In this document: in pieces, positions 29,510 to 37,429 of the stretch
How the letters are laid out: each line of letters opens with the position of its first letter
How positions within the stretch are numbered: the stretch's first letter is position 1
Assembly: GCF_003700275.1 (NCBI RefSeq)
Contig: NZ_RBRE01000014.1
Location: forward strand, 1-64,000
Source: Pseudomonas cichorii
Lineage (GTDB): Bacteria > Pseudomonadota > Gammaproteobacteria > Pseudomonadales > Pseudomonadaceae
Reading direction: 5' to 3'
Length of the DNA stretch: 64,000 nt
Program-made: the position numbers and the translations under genes
Notes under the pieces: generated by a model
Seen by the model: only the letters and a program-made list of their open reading frames with translations
What the model was told of the DNA's origin: nothing
Database searches by the model: none

Positions 29510-31024
29510 ATGAAGCCTTTACCTTTTGTATCGGCACGCCTTACACCTAAAGCCCTCTCTGCAGGGCTTGTCGGTTTTATTGTTCTAGTCTGTATTTCGC
29601 TGATATTGGCGACAGTATGGCAAATCCAGCAATCGGCTTCCGAACGCCTGAGCAACGCCGAAATGGGCGTTTCAAATATCGTCAGTGCCACCGAGCAACA
29701 GGCTCAGGATACGTTGCGTCAGGCAGACAACAAACTCAGAGACCTGGTGGAGCGGGTTGAAAGCGATGGCATGGGCCGTCCCCAGCAACTGCGCCTGCAT
29801 ACGCTCATGTCCGCCGACATTGCGGTCATGACCGGTATTCAGGGGCTGTTCATCTATGACGAACAGGGAAACTGGGTCGCCAACTCTTTCTCGCAGGACA
29901 TCAGCACAAAAAACAACAGCGACCGCGATTACTTCCTTTATCACCGCGATAACCCGGACGATGCCATTCATATCGGTTCGATCATTACCAGCCGAACCAC
30001 CGGCGAGATGATCATTCCGGTCAGCCGACGTATTCAGCACCCGGACGGCCGCTTTGCCGGCGTTGCCCTGGCCACGATTCCGGTGGCGTATTTCCAGCGC
30101 TTTTTCGAGCGCATGGAAGTGGATGATAAAGGCGTCATTTTTCTCGCCCTGGACAATGGTGATCTGCTCGCTCGTCGCCCGACCATTGCAGCCTTGATGG
30201 TGACCAATATATCCAAAGGTGAAATCTTCAGCCGATACCTGCCGCACAGCGACAAGGGGATTGTGGTAATCACCTCGGTGGTGGACGGCATAAAAAGGAT
30301 CTATGCCTATCGTCGCCTGCAAGGACTCCCCATCGTGACGGCAGCAGGTCTGTCATATGAGTCGGTCCTTTCCAGTTGGTGGGCCTATGTCTACCGCTCC
30401 TTCATTATGATCGGCTTTATCATTTCCACACTTGTGCTGATGGGCGTTGTGCTTTTCAGCCAGATTCAGAAGCTGCTGGCGGCTGAAAAACAACTCAATA
30501 TTGCCCGCAACGAACTGGAAGTCCTCGCACAGACAGACAGCCTTACCGGTCTGGCCAACAGGCGCTGTTTTGATGTGGCCTTGAAGAAAGCAGAAACCCA
30601 ATCCCGACGTAATGGCGAGCGTGCGGGTTTAATCCTGCTCGATATCGACTGGTTCAAACAATACAACGATACCTACGGCCATGTAGTGGGCGATGAATGC
30701 CTGAAAAAGGTCGCGCGCCTGATACAGGCCAACACCAATCGCTCATCGGATCTGGTCGCCCGCTACGGCGGCGAAGAGTTCGTGATCCTGCTGCCAGATA
30801 CCGATCTGGCCGGAGCGTCGGGCGTGGCTGAAAGCATCCGCTCGGCCATATTTGCCGAAGCCATTGAACACTCGGGCAGCCCTTTTGGTGTCGTCAGTAT
30901 CAGCATGGGAGTGGTGACCACAAACTTCTCTGCCGGAAAGAGCAGCGCCGAGAGTCTGGAGGATGCCGACCGGTTGTTGTACCGGGCGAAGGGCTCGGGG
31001 CGCAATCGTGTGGAGGCTGGCTGA
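29510..31024 (+). CDS. Membrane diguanylate cyclase with dCACHE sensor
   Basis: A 504-residue enzyme making cyclic-di-GMP. TM1 is near 20-42, a periplasmic double-CACHE domain spans about 45-275 (LFIYDEQGNWVANSF is typical), TM2 is near 290-312, and the GGDEF domain covers about 335-500. The active-site loop is RYGGEEFVILLPD. The product-inhibition I-site RSSD stands exactly five residues before GGEEF, so feedback control is probably intact. Monocistronic. The ligand of the CACHE domain is unknown. Confidence 0.92.
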   Translation: MKPLPFVSARLTPKALSAGLVGFIVLVCISLILATVWQIQQSASERLSNAEMGVSNIVSATEQQAQDTLRQADNKLRDLVERVESDGMGRPQQLRLHTLMSADIAVMTGIQGLFIYDEQGNWVANSFSQDISTKNNSDRDYFLYHRDNPDDAIHIGSIITSRTTGEMIIPVSRRIQHPDGRFAGVALATIPVAYFQRFFERMEVDDKGVIFLALDNGDLLARRPTIAALMVTNISKGEIFSRYLPHSDKGIVVITSVVDGIKRIYAYRRLQGLPIVTAAGLSYESVLSSWWAYVYRSFIMIGFIISTLVLMGVVLFSQIQKLLAAEKQLNIARNELEVLAQTDSLTGLANRRCFDVALKKAETQSRRNGERAGLILLDIDWFKQYNDTYGHVVGDECLKKVARLIQANTNRSSDLVARYGGEEFVILLPDTDLAGASGVAESIRSAIFAEAIEHSGSPFGVVSISMGVVTTNFSAGKSSAESLEDADRLLYRAKGSGRNRVEAG

Positions 31025-31039
31025 TTCGAGCCGGCCAGC

Positions 31040-31498
31040 CTACCAGCCCGGAGCAGCCTTGATATCCGCAATCATCAACCGGGAAATTTTTCGCAACTGC
31101 TTGTCGGTCATGGCCGAGAACCACATCTGCCAACCCAGGGAGTAAGAGTCATAGGTGCGTGAGCCGAGCGTCTGTCCGGTGCGTAGATCCAGGAAGTTGC
31201 TCACATGAATGACCACCATCACCCCATCGCGAGGTTGAGTCTGCGGTTTACCGCCCAGAAAGAAAGTGTCATAGCCTTCAGCCTTCGCATCGGTGGACAG
31301 CGCTTGCGACCACATCCCCTTGAGCAGATACCAGTCCGAACTGGCGACCACGCGCTTGCTGCCGACAAAAGTCACTACCAGATGAGGCTTGGCGGACTCC
31401 TGAATCCTCAGCTCCTGCGACCCGCCTTGCTTCACGCGAGCAGCACAACCGCCCAGCAACAGACAGGCGATGATAGTGATCAACAAAAGCCTTTTCAT
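31040..31498 (-). CDS. Exported lipoprotein, uncharacterised
   Basis: A 152-residue protein with signal MKRLLLITIIACLLLGGC and lipobox LGGC (Cys18), so a lipoprotein, probably of the outer membrane since residue +2 is Ala. The mature part is beta-rich with a Gln/Gly-rich opening and ends in alpha-helical TDKQLRKISRLMI. It may belong to the DUF4136/DUF4410-type group, but I cannot confirm this. It is convergent with the diguanylate cyclase, 15 bases apart. Cotranscription is not indicated. Confidence 0.75.
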   Translation of the reverse strand: MKRLLLITIIACLLLGGCAARVKQGGSQELRIQESAKPHLVVTFVGSKRVVASSDWYLLKGMWSQALSTDAKAEGYDTFFLGGKPQTQPRDGVMVVIHVSNFLDLRTGQTLGSRTYDSYSLGWQMWFSAMTDKQLRKISRLMIADIKAAPGW

Positions 31499-31560
31499 TG
31501 AATGTCCCTATTCACAGCAATGAGCTTTGAGCGTAGGACTGTTTGCCGGGTTTACAGATC

Positions 31561-31650
31561 TGTGGGACCGGATTTATCCGGGAAGACGGCATTCCAGGCA
31601 CTGCATCTTTTGCTGGATTTACCGGTCTTTCGCGAATGAATTCGCACACC
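31561..31650. repeat. BIME copy B, homologous to copy A at 11601
   Basis: The sequence GACGGCATTCCAGGCACT and GCTGGATTTACCGGT match copy A almost base for base over about 80 bases, with flanking REP arms. A further single arm (GGGAGGGGCTTGCCCGCGAC) follows near 31701-31720. The element lies where the 5' end of the next ORF would be expected. Confidence 0.85.
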
Positions 31651-31743
31651 TGCCGCAGTGTTTTCTTCGTCCAAAACTTCACTGGACTAACTCATATCTG
31701 TGGGAGGGGCTTGCCCGCGACGTGGCAATACGATTTCTGCCAA

Positions 31744-32526
31744 ATGCTTTTAATTTATGGACAAACCGAGCTGATTGCACAGACAGGTAGCACCGATGGG
31801 CTCAGCCCACTGCAAATCATCGGGCGATACAACAATGCTATCGATCACCTCATTGCCAGCAAGCGTGCAGGACTGGCGCAAGAACATGTTGCCAGTGCGC
31901 TTGTGAATTTTGGCTCAATGCCCTGGACCAGGAATGATCTGGAACTCAGCCATCGACTTCGCAGCATGCCGGGCATACGGTCAATGGACCCTTACTCAAT
32001 GAGCGTTGAGGCCCACTTCTTTATGGAGTCCAATCGCTTTCTGAATGAACTCAAGTCCGGGATGCGCACCCTGGAAACCCGGCTTGTAGCCGAGCAGGCC
32101 CAGCGTCAGGCTGCCGAGGCCGCTCGTCTTCACGCCCAGCGCGTTGCGCAAGAGGCTGCGCGGATCAAGGCAGAAGAGGAGGCGCGTGAGCTGGCCAGGC
32201 GTCAGGCCGAGGAAGCCAGGCAGGGCGCTCTGGCGCTTGCACGTCGTCAGGTCGAAGAGGCAGCGCAAGCGTTGGTCACCCGTCAGACGGTGGGTGCTGC
32301 GGTCACCAATCACCCGCAGGCTGAGGCTGGCAGTGTTATCACCAAGCCAGTGGCGTGGGTTCCAGGACCCGACGCCAGCCAACAGATCAAGTTGGCGCTG
32401 AATAATCTTGGAGCAAGCATCGAGGCTGCGATCATGACCTTTCATGAGGCGATCCAGCCGCATGCGAATCTGTCCGACGATGTCCGCTTTGACCACGTCC
32501 TCAGGATCAGCCAGAGCGCAGCTTGA
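31744..32526 (+). CDS. Coiled-coil protein with doubtful 5' end, function unknown
   Basis: The open frame runs from 31543, but its first part is translated BIME sequence, so I start at the first ATG after it (31744; 260 residues). No ribosome site precedes it. Residues about 20-110 are a mixed helical region (SPLQIIGRYNNAIDHL). Residues about 110-200 form a long Ala/Glu/Arg coiled coil with repeated QAEEAR and RRQ units. The tail lacks any recognised toxin or enzyme domain. Such coiled coils occur in bacteriocins and polymorphic toxins, but nothing here proves it. It may be a gene truncated by the repeat insertion. Confidence 0.5.
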   Translation: MLLIYGQTELIAQTGSTDGLSPLQIIGRYNNAIDHLIASKRAGLAQEHVASALVNFGSMPWTRNDLELSHRLRSMPGIRSMDPYSMSVEAHFFMESNRFLNELKSGMRTLETRLVAEQAQRQAAEAARLHAQRVAQEAARIKAEEEARELARRQAEEARQGALALARRQVEEAAQALVTRQTVGAAVTNHPQAEAGSVITKPVAWVPGPDASQQIKLALNNLGASIEAAIMTFHEAIQPHANLSDDVRFDHVLRISQSAA

Positions 32527-32574
32527 CCCTCGGCCCGGAATCTGATGATTCCGGGTCGAGGATGTAGCTGTGCT

Positions 32575-33636
32575 TCAAGGTATCAAACGCTCCGCACGCA
32601 ATTTGTCGAAGACATCGAAAAACGCCTGGTCACTGGCCTGGTAGGCGCTAAAACCCAGCATCCGACTTTTCGACATATCCGTGACCACTTCAATCGGGCG
32701 TCCAAGGTCCGCATCGGTGTGCCATGGAGACGTCAGGCGATTGATGTTCGTTTCTCGCAGGTCATGCTGGGCAACGATCTGGCTCCAGGTGCTTTGATCG
32801 TCAGCCATTTGTGTTTCAAGCGGCGAGGGCGCGGAGGGAAAGTCGGCCGCTTGCAGGCCGAAATAGTCGGCGATCCTGCCCCACATCCACTTCCAGCGAA
32901 ATACATCGCCGTTGGTGATGTTGAACGCCTGGTTGGCTGCTGCCGGTGTTGTCGCGGCCCACAGCTGTTGCTGGGCGAGTTGCCGGGCGTCGGTCATGTC
33001 GGTCAGGCTGTCCCATTGCACTCGTGAGCCGGGAAACACGAACGGGCGACCTGTGTGTTTGCAGATGCTGGCGTAGACGGCGAGGGTCGTTGCCATGTTC
33101 ATCGCATTGCCGACTGCAACGCCTGTCACTGTATGCGGGCGATGTACGCTCCAGGTGAAACCGTCCTTTTCGGCGGCGGCGAACACTTCATCCTCCTGGG
33201 CGTAATAGAAGTTTTCCACGTCCAGACGGCCTTGATCCTCACGGAACGGCGTCTGTGGAAGGCTGCCTTTGCCGTAGGCTTCAAAAGGGCCGAGATAATG
33301 CTTCAAGCCCGTCACCAAAGCCACGTGCTTCACGCTTCCAGCCGGGCGGATGGCATCCAGCACGTTGCGCACCATGGCGGCGTTGACTCGAATGTTCTCT
33401 GCTTCGGTCGCTTGCCGTGACCAGGTGGTGATGAATACATGAGTGGGTTTCAGATCTGCCAGCGCCGAGCGCAGCGATGCCGGGTCCTGTAAATCGGCAG
33501 CAACCGGAATCACGCCCTGAATGGATGACGGATTACGCGAAAGCGCCGCGACCTGCCAACCGTTTTCAATCAGCAGCCGGGTGGTTGCTGTGCCTACGAT
33601 GCCGCTGGCACCGACGACCAATGCTGTCTGGGTCAT
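32575..33636 (-). CDS. SDR-family NAD(P)-dependent reductase, PRISE type
   Basis: A 353-residue atypical short-chain dehydrogenase. The nucleotide-binding motif is ALVVGASGIVGTATTRLL (residues 5-22). The segment HVALVTGLKHYLGPFEAYGKG near 107 and NFYYAQEDEVF near 140, with Tyr in place of the usual YxxxK pattern, match plant progesterone 5-beta-reductase/iridoid synthase-like proteins (PRISE) found in bacteria. ATG 33636 has GGAGA 6 bases upstream; the longer frame has none. It probably reduces an enone. Substrate unknown. Confidence 0.85.
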   Translation of the reverse strand: MTQTALVVGASGIVGTATTRLLIENGWQVAALSRNPSSIQGVIPVAADLQDPASLRSALADLKPTHVFITTWSRQATEAENIRVNAAMVRNVLDAIRPAGSVKHVALVTGLKHYLGPFEAYGKGSLPQTPFREDQGRLDVENFYYAQEDEVFAAAEKDGFTWSVHRPHTVTGVAVGNAMNMATTLAVYASICKHTGRPFVFPGSRVQWDSLTDMTDARQLAQQQLWAATTPAAANQAFNITNGDVFRWKWMWGRIADYFGLQAADFPSAPSPLETQMADDQSTWSQIVAQHDLRETNINRLTSPWHTDADLGRPIEVVTDMSKSRMLGFSAYQASDQAFFDVFDKLRAERLIP

Positions 33637-33741
33637 AAGAGCTCTCCAGGAGTCCAGGAATGTAGGTGTCTGAAACCCGCCGTCCCGGAAAAGTTCAAGA
33701 TCAGGCTCTCGGCGATTCGTCTGCAATCGGTCAATCGGCGG

Positions 33742-33769
33742 GAACTGTTATCCGCTTGTCGGGTTCTGC
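33742..33769 (+). promoter_or_regulatory. AlgU (sigma-22)-like promoter
   Basis: GAACTG, 17 bases, then TCTGC resembles the AlgU consensus GAACTT-N16/17-TCTGA. It ends 57 bases before the ATG of the small gene at 33827, on the same strand. Confidence 0.5.
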
Positions 33770-33826
33770 TGACTACCAATAACGCAACCGCTGTTGGGTC
33801 TTGAACGGCTAGAAGGAGGTCAAATC

Positions 33827-33955
33827 ATGAGCGACGACAAGCAGCAACAACCGCAGGAAAAACCTGAGGACGATATTCCGGCTCATTCAACCGAGAAGGA
33901 AAGGGAGCGGCTGAAGGACTTCAATAAAGACGGTATTCCGCCGGGGGCGAGTTGA
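33827..33955 (+). CDS. Very small hydrophilic protein
   Basis: A 42-residue highly charged protein (MSDDKQQQPQEKPEDDIP start, GIPPGAS end) with no hydrophobic segment. The ribosome site AGAAGGAGGT is nearly a perfect anti-16S match 7 bases before the ATG, and an AlgU-like promoter lies upstream. Likely intrinsically disordered. A stress-response role is suggested only by the promoter. Confidence 0.7.
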   Translation: MSDDKQQQPQEKPEDDIPAHSTEKERERLKDFNKDGIPPGAS

Positions 33956-34190
33956 ACGGCGATGCGTGCATTCTGACTTGGCAACGGGAGGTCATTGTTT
34001 TTCTGCTAATGATGACGAGCGTACCGTTAGTGTCGATGCACGGCATCGCTCCGGCTGAGTCAGGGTCGCAATCAGCGTCATGATTGGAACCGGCATCAAG
34101 GGTGGCCAGGTAGCGCCACCGATTGTCGTCTGTGCTCAACCCATGCTTCGTGTCGAAAGAGTTTCTAGGCATGTGTTTTTGAAAAGAGGT

Positions 34191-35012
34191 TCATGGCTTG
34201 CGTCCGCCGCCAATCAACAAGAGTGAAAACACAAGGAGGAAGATCACGAATATGGGTAGTGCGAAGCTCAAGGGTGCCGCAGCATAGTATTGGAGAAGCT
34301 CGGTAATCATGAGGCCAAGCTCCGCAGTTGGAGGACTGACCCCAAAGCCTAAAAAGCCCAGTGTCGCTAAAATCATGATGGCTGAAGCTGCACCAGACGC
34401 GGATAGGGTCCTGAGCATGGGCGACAATTCAGGCCATAAGTGTCGGCGTAATACGTAGAGCAGCCCGAAACCCTCCAGACGGCTGGCGGCCACGGTCGGC
34501 GAAGCCAGTACTGTGCGTGAAAGCGTGCGTGTCATGCGGAAGTATTCAGTCCATAACACCAATGCGACAGCGCCATACAAAGCCAGAAAAGACCCAGGCA
34601 TGATCGCGACGATAAGCAGTATCAGCAGTAGTCGTGGCAGGGCGAGAAATATCTCGGCCAACAGACTCAGACATTTATCTATGACACCGCCTTTCCAGGC
34701 AGCAAGGATGCCCAGCAGTATTCCGGGGACTGCTGCCGTAATGACAATGACTAAAGCGAACCCTAGCGCCAGACGTACAGCGGCTGATAGCCGAGCGAGC
34801 ATGTCGCGTCCAAGGTTGTCTGTGCCTAAGAGGTGTGCAGGCACGGGACCTGACAGGATCGCTGCGAAATCTTGCTCTGCGATACCCAAACTCCAAATAA
34901 AAGGCACCAACACGGCAAACACAACAAGTGATACGAGGATAAAGAATCCGGCGATGCGGGGCAGGGCATGCATCGTTGGAGTGCGGCTCGGGATAGCGAC
35001 TTTGTGGCTCAT
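34191..35012 (-). CDS. ABC transporter permease, DppC/NikC-like
   Basis: A 273-residue inner-membrane permease of the BPD_transp_1 family. Six hydrophobic segments are apparent. The N-terminal HLLGTDNLGRDMLARL near residue 61 is the DppC/OppC signature, and the cytoplasmic EAA-type loop is ASRLEGFGLLYVLRRHLWP near 177. It overlaps the DppB-like gene by 4 bases. No ATPase or substrate-binding gene lies on either side. Base composition is slightly lower in GC than the neighbours. It could be a peptide or nickel importer half, or part of a reduced export system. Confidence 0.85.
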   Translation of the reverse strand: MSHKVAIPSRTPTMHALPRIAGFFILVSLVVFAVLVPFIWSLGIAEQDFAAILSGPVPAHLLGTDNLGRDMLARLSAAVRLALGFALVIVITAAVPGILLGILAAWKGGVIDKCLSLLAEIFLALPRLLLILLIVAIMPGSFLALYGAVALVLWTEYFRMTRTLSRTVLASPTVAASRLEGFGLLYVLRRHLWPELSPMLRTLSASGAASAIMILATLGFLGFGVSPPTAELGLMITELLQYYAAAPLSFALPIFVIFLLVFSLLLIGGGRKP

Positions 35013-35878
35013 GAGTTTCTCCGGCGAGAATCGATAGAATGGTTTGCCAGGTCAACAACGGTTTTAAGGATCACGAACATCAGCCCGATAGCCAAAGCGG
35101 TGCCCTGCACCATGAGTACGTCCCGCTGAACGATAGCGTGCACCAGTCCTTGGCCGATGCCGGGCCAGGAAAAAAGCGTCTCGACGACAATGACGCCCTC
35201 GATCAGAAACACAAGCTGTACGCCGAGGCTGGTCACTAATGGCTCTCCGATTTTGCGCAAGCCATGTTGCTTGAGTGCGTTGAAGGCACTAAGTCCTTCA
35301 AGTCGCTCTGAAGCGTATTGGGGCGATGAAGTGATTGCTGATGTGGCATCGCGAGCGATAACTGCAGACACTGCCGCCAAACTCAAAGCGAGGGTGATCG
35401 TTGGGAGGATTGAGTGAGCAAATGTGCCATTCCCGTTAGACGGGAGTACCGCCATTGCCACTGCGAAGATCAATATAAGGATGATGCCAAGAACAAACTG
35501 CGGAATTGCGCGTGTCGCTGTGCTTAAGAACAACAGGGCGCGATCCAGGAATCCACCCGTGCGCAAGCCCGCAATAACCCCCAGCGGCGGCCCGATGAGC
35601 AGGGAAAGTATCAAACCGCTGAGGGCCAATGGAATTGAGCTACTCAAGCCCTGAGCAGCCTTGTCCACTACGAATTCCCCCGAGACCAGCGATTTGCCGA
35701 GATCAAAGGTCAGCAGGTCGCCCATCCAGCCCAAAAAAAGCGACATCAGCGACTGATCAGGGGGCAAGTTGGCACCGCGCTGAAGGATTATTGACAAAAA
35801 CGTCAGTGCTCCGACCAGTAATGCAACCCATACGGCTTGCAACAGCCTGGCGCTCAACAAGCGAATCATGCTGCGCAC
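35009..35878 (-). CDS. ABC transporter permease, DppB/NikB-like
   Basis: A 289-residue permease with TM1 near 10-28 and five further segments after residue 75. It has PLGVIAGLRTGGFLDRAL near 99, LPTITLALSLAAVSAVIARD near 157 and the EAA-type loop ASERLEGLSAFNALKQHGLRK near 187 in spaced form. The end shows VVETLFSWPGIGQGLVHAIV, a DppB hallmark. The upstream small ORF overlaps its start by 13 bases, suggesting coupled translation. Partner ATPases are absent locally, so it either borrows ATPases or is vestigial. Confidence 0.87.
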   Translation of the reverse strand: MRSMIRLLSARLLQAVWVALLVGALTFLSIILQRGANLPPDQSLMSLFLGWMGDLLTFDLGKSLVSGEFVVDKAAQGLSSSIPLALSGLILSLLIGPPLGVIAGLRTGGFLDRALLFLSTATRAIPQFVLGIILILIFAVAMAVLPSNGNGTFAHSILPTITLALSLAAVSAVIARDATSAITSSPQYASERLEGLSAFNALKQHGLRKIGEPLVTSLGVQLVFLIEGVIVVETLFSWPGIGQGLVHAIVQRDVLMVQGTALAIGLMFVILKTVVDLANHSIDSRRRNS

Positions 35879-36072
35879 TCCTCAGCGATAGCAGGTAGCG
35901 GCTTGCGAGTGGCGTACACCCTGCTGATGTAATGGAAAATACTGTGCGGACGCGGCGGCTTTGGTTGCAGAACTGCCCCGGTGAACGGTTTTATAGTGAT
36001 AGTTGCGACTGCCGACGACTCAGCGGGCGTTTCCGATAGAGCGGTCATCAGTGTGTTGTTTTTGATGAGCAT
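35866..36072 (-). CDS. Small ORF coupled to the permease genes
   Basis: A 68-residue frame from ATG 36072 (a TTG at 36114 would give 82). Its end overlaps the DppB-like start by 13 bases. The N-terminal half is Ser/Thr/Ala-rich and the C-terminal half is basic with KPPRPHSIFHY and ends EECAA. There is no signal peptide, TM segment or known domain. No strong ribosome site is seen. It could be a peptide precursor, a small regulator, or a gene remnant. Confidence that it is translated is moderate because of the overlap. Confidence 0.45.
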   Translation of the reverse strand: MLIKNNTLMTALSETPAESSAVATITIKPFTGAVLQPKPPRPHSIFHYISRVYATRKPLPAIAEECAA

Positions 36073-36130
36073 TGGATGTCCATGTCGTGAGAATACGAAA
36101 GTCTGCTCGGGCAAACCGTGTTGATGGGGA

Positions 36131-36781
36131 TTACAAGTCTGCGGCGTCCCGCAGTGATACGCCGTTCAGATTCGAGGCGTTCAACGCTTCAAACATTTCC
36201 CGGTCACAAATGGATTGGACTCCGAGTCGAGGCTGTCGGAAGACGTGGGCTTTACCCACCACCGATGGCCTGAAGATGAGGCTGGCGCCCCCCGAGATGC
36301 TGTAAAACCTGAGGTCTTCTCCGGTGCCATGATCACGTTCGTATTCGATCCTGACCCGTGAGGCCTCTTCATCAAGCGCGTCCAGATAGCGCACCACATT
36401 ACACAGGTAGTATTGGGGGCCTGCAGAACCGTCGGCTCGCGTGAAGTCACACGCTGTAAACGCGAACGCCCCGGGATCTACCGATTCAAATACTCGCTTC
36501 AGGGCTTGCGAAACTATCCAGATACTGGCCAGGATTTCAAAATCCCTTGGTGATCCGCCCAGCTCAGGCAGGTGAACCAGTTGGGGTCTTTCAGGATATT
36601 GATTGGCGTCGCCATTGGGTGGCTCCATTGTGTATCTGCCGGGAAGAAGAAGGTTTTTCTTGTTGGCGATTTCCAGCCCGGGTCCTATGCCGTCACTCCA
36701 ATGACTCGCACTGAGGACGAAATACCTGCCTTGCTGACAGGTATGTGAGGTAGTGGCGGGAGTTTCACGTCGTTCACTCAT
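36131..36781 (-). CDS. Imm11-like (DUF1629) protein
   Basis: A 216-residue soluble protein. The C-terminal part (SLIFRPSVVGKAHVFRQPRLG then SICDREMFEALNASNLNG) fits the DUF1629/Imm11 family of polymorphic-toxin immunity proteins, and the body is the usual mixed alpha/beta (DFEILASIWIVSQALKRVFE). ATG 36781 has GAGG 5 bases upstream, better than 36814. It is 58 bases from the small ORF and likely heads the operon with the permeases. No cognate toxin gene is recognised nearby. Family assignment is by motif memory, so moderate confidence. Confidence 0.65.
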   Translation of the reverse strand: MSERRETPATTSHTCQQGRYFVLSASHWSDGIGPGLEIANKKNLLLPGRYTMEPPNGDANQYPERPQLVHLPELGGSPRDFEILASIWIVSQALKRVFESVDPGAFAFTACDFTRADGSAGPQYYLCNVVRYLDALDEEASRVRIEYERDHGTGEDLRFYSISGGASLIFRPSVVGKAHVFRQPRLGVQSICDREMFEALNASNLNGVSLRDAADL

Positions 36782-36868
36782 TGTGGCCTCAATGGTGGGT
36801 GCGCTGGCATGCACCCTTCACCTGAAAGTCTTCTGAGTGGATAATTAAATCAACGGCTGATATTTGAA

Positions 36869-36886
36869 ATAGTACACCTGTACTAT
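36869..36886. promoter_or_regulatory. Perfect 18-bp palindrome ATAGTACA-CC-TGTACTAT
   Basis: The 8-bp arms are perfect around CC. It lies 88 bases upstream of the Imm11-like ATG in an AT-rich divergent region. The half-site TGTACTAT recurs at 37124-37131, upstream of the divergent peptide gene. This is a likely operator for an unknown regulator; no regulator gene is adjacent. The rest of 36815-37180 holds no supported ORF. Confidence 0.65.
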
Positions 36887-37180
36887 GTTTGCCTTGTGTG
36901 GCAAGTGCTAGGTTCAACCCATTTAACTGGTGAGTGTAATCGTCCGCTAAATGTTTGAATAGTTAAGGGCGCTTGATTTGCAACAGGCCTGAAGTCCATG
37001 CTGAATCCATGCTGCTGTCGGGCCCTGACGCGGCTTGCAATCCATTGATGTAAAAGAACTTCATCCCGAATGGGCCACGTGACTAGAGCGCATTCTGAGT
37101 GTGCTCCCTTCATATAGGTCATCTGTACTATTGATGTGATTGCGATTCAGGCATCAAATACACTGGCAAGCCCGGTAAAA

Positions 37181-37199
37181 GCATTTTTATTAAAAATGC
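37181..37199. promoter_or_regulatory. AT-rich perfect inverted repeat upstream of the peptide gene
   Basis: GCATTTTT-ATT-AAAAATGC is a perfect 8-bp inverted repeat with a 3-base centre. It ends 51 bases before the peptide ATG at 37250. It could be an operator or a small attenuator. Confidence 0.55.
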
Positions 37200-37249
37200 A
37201 ATATTACCAAGTTTAAAATTCGCTGGTTTCTGTGAATCGTGGAGTACTT

Positions 37250-37429
37250 ATGAAGACTAACATAAAGAAAAAGCATTCGCCAAAAATTGGAGTGGCTCTA
37301 GCCATTGTAATGGGACTCGCATTCAGCGGTACTGCAAGTGCCTGGACATTTGAAAATGGCTGGAGCTGCCAGAATAAGTGGTATCAGATGGGGCTTATTG
37401 AACTGATTGCTTGTGGTGGTGGAGGCTAG
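37250..37429 (+). CDS. Small secreted peptide with two cysteines
   Basis: A 59-residue precursor. A basic start (MKTNIKKKHSPK) and hydrophobic core end in FSGTASA, a clear signal-peptidase I site after residue 31. The mature 28-residue peptide, starting WTFENGWSC, has Cys9 and Cys24 and ends ACGGGG. It is Trp-rich, nearly neutral and could form one disulfide loop. GGAG lies 5 bases before ATG. The surrounding sequence is AT-rich compared with the window. No family recognised. A bacteriocin or signal peptide is possible, but unproved. Confidence 0.6.
   Translation: MKTNIKKKHSPKIGVALAIVMGLAFSGTASAWTFENGWSCQNKWYQMGLIELIACGGGG

Noticed and set aside
33921..34172. 83-codon minus-strand frame after the DppC-like gene
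   Set aside because: No ribosome site, no recognisable domain, and its end overlaps the well-supported small gene on the other strand. It cannot be excluded as a real third gene of the permease operon.
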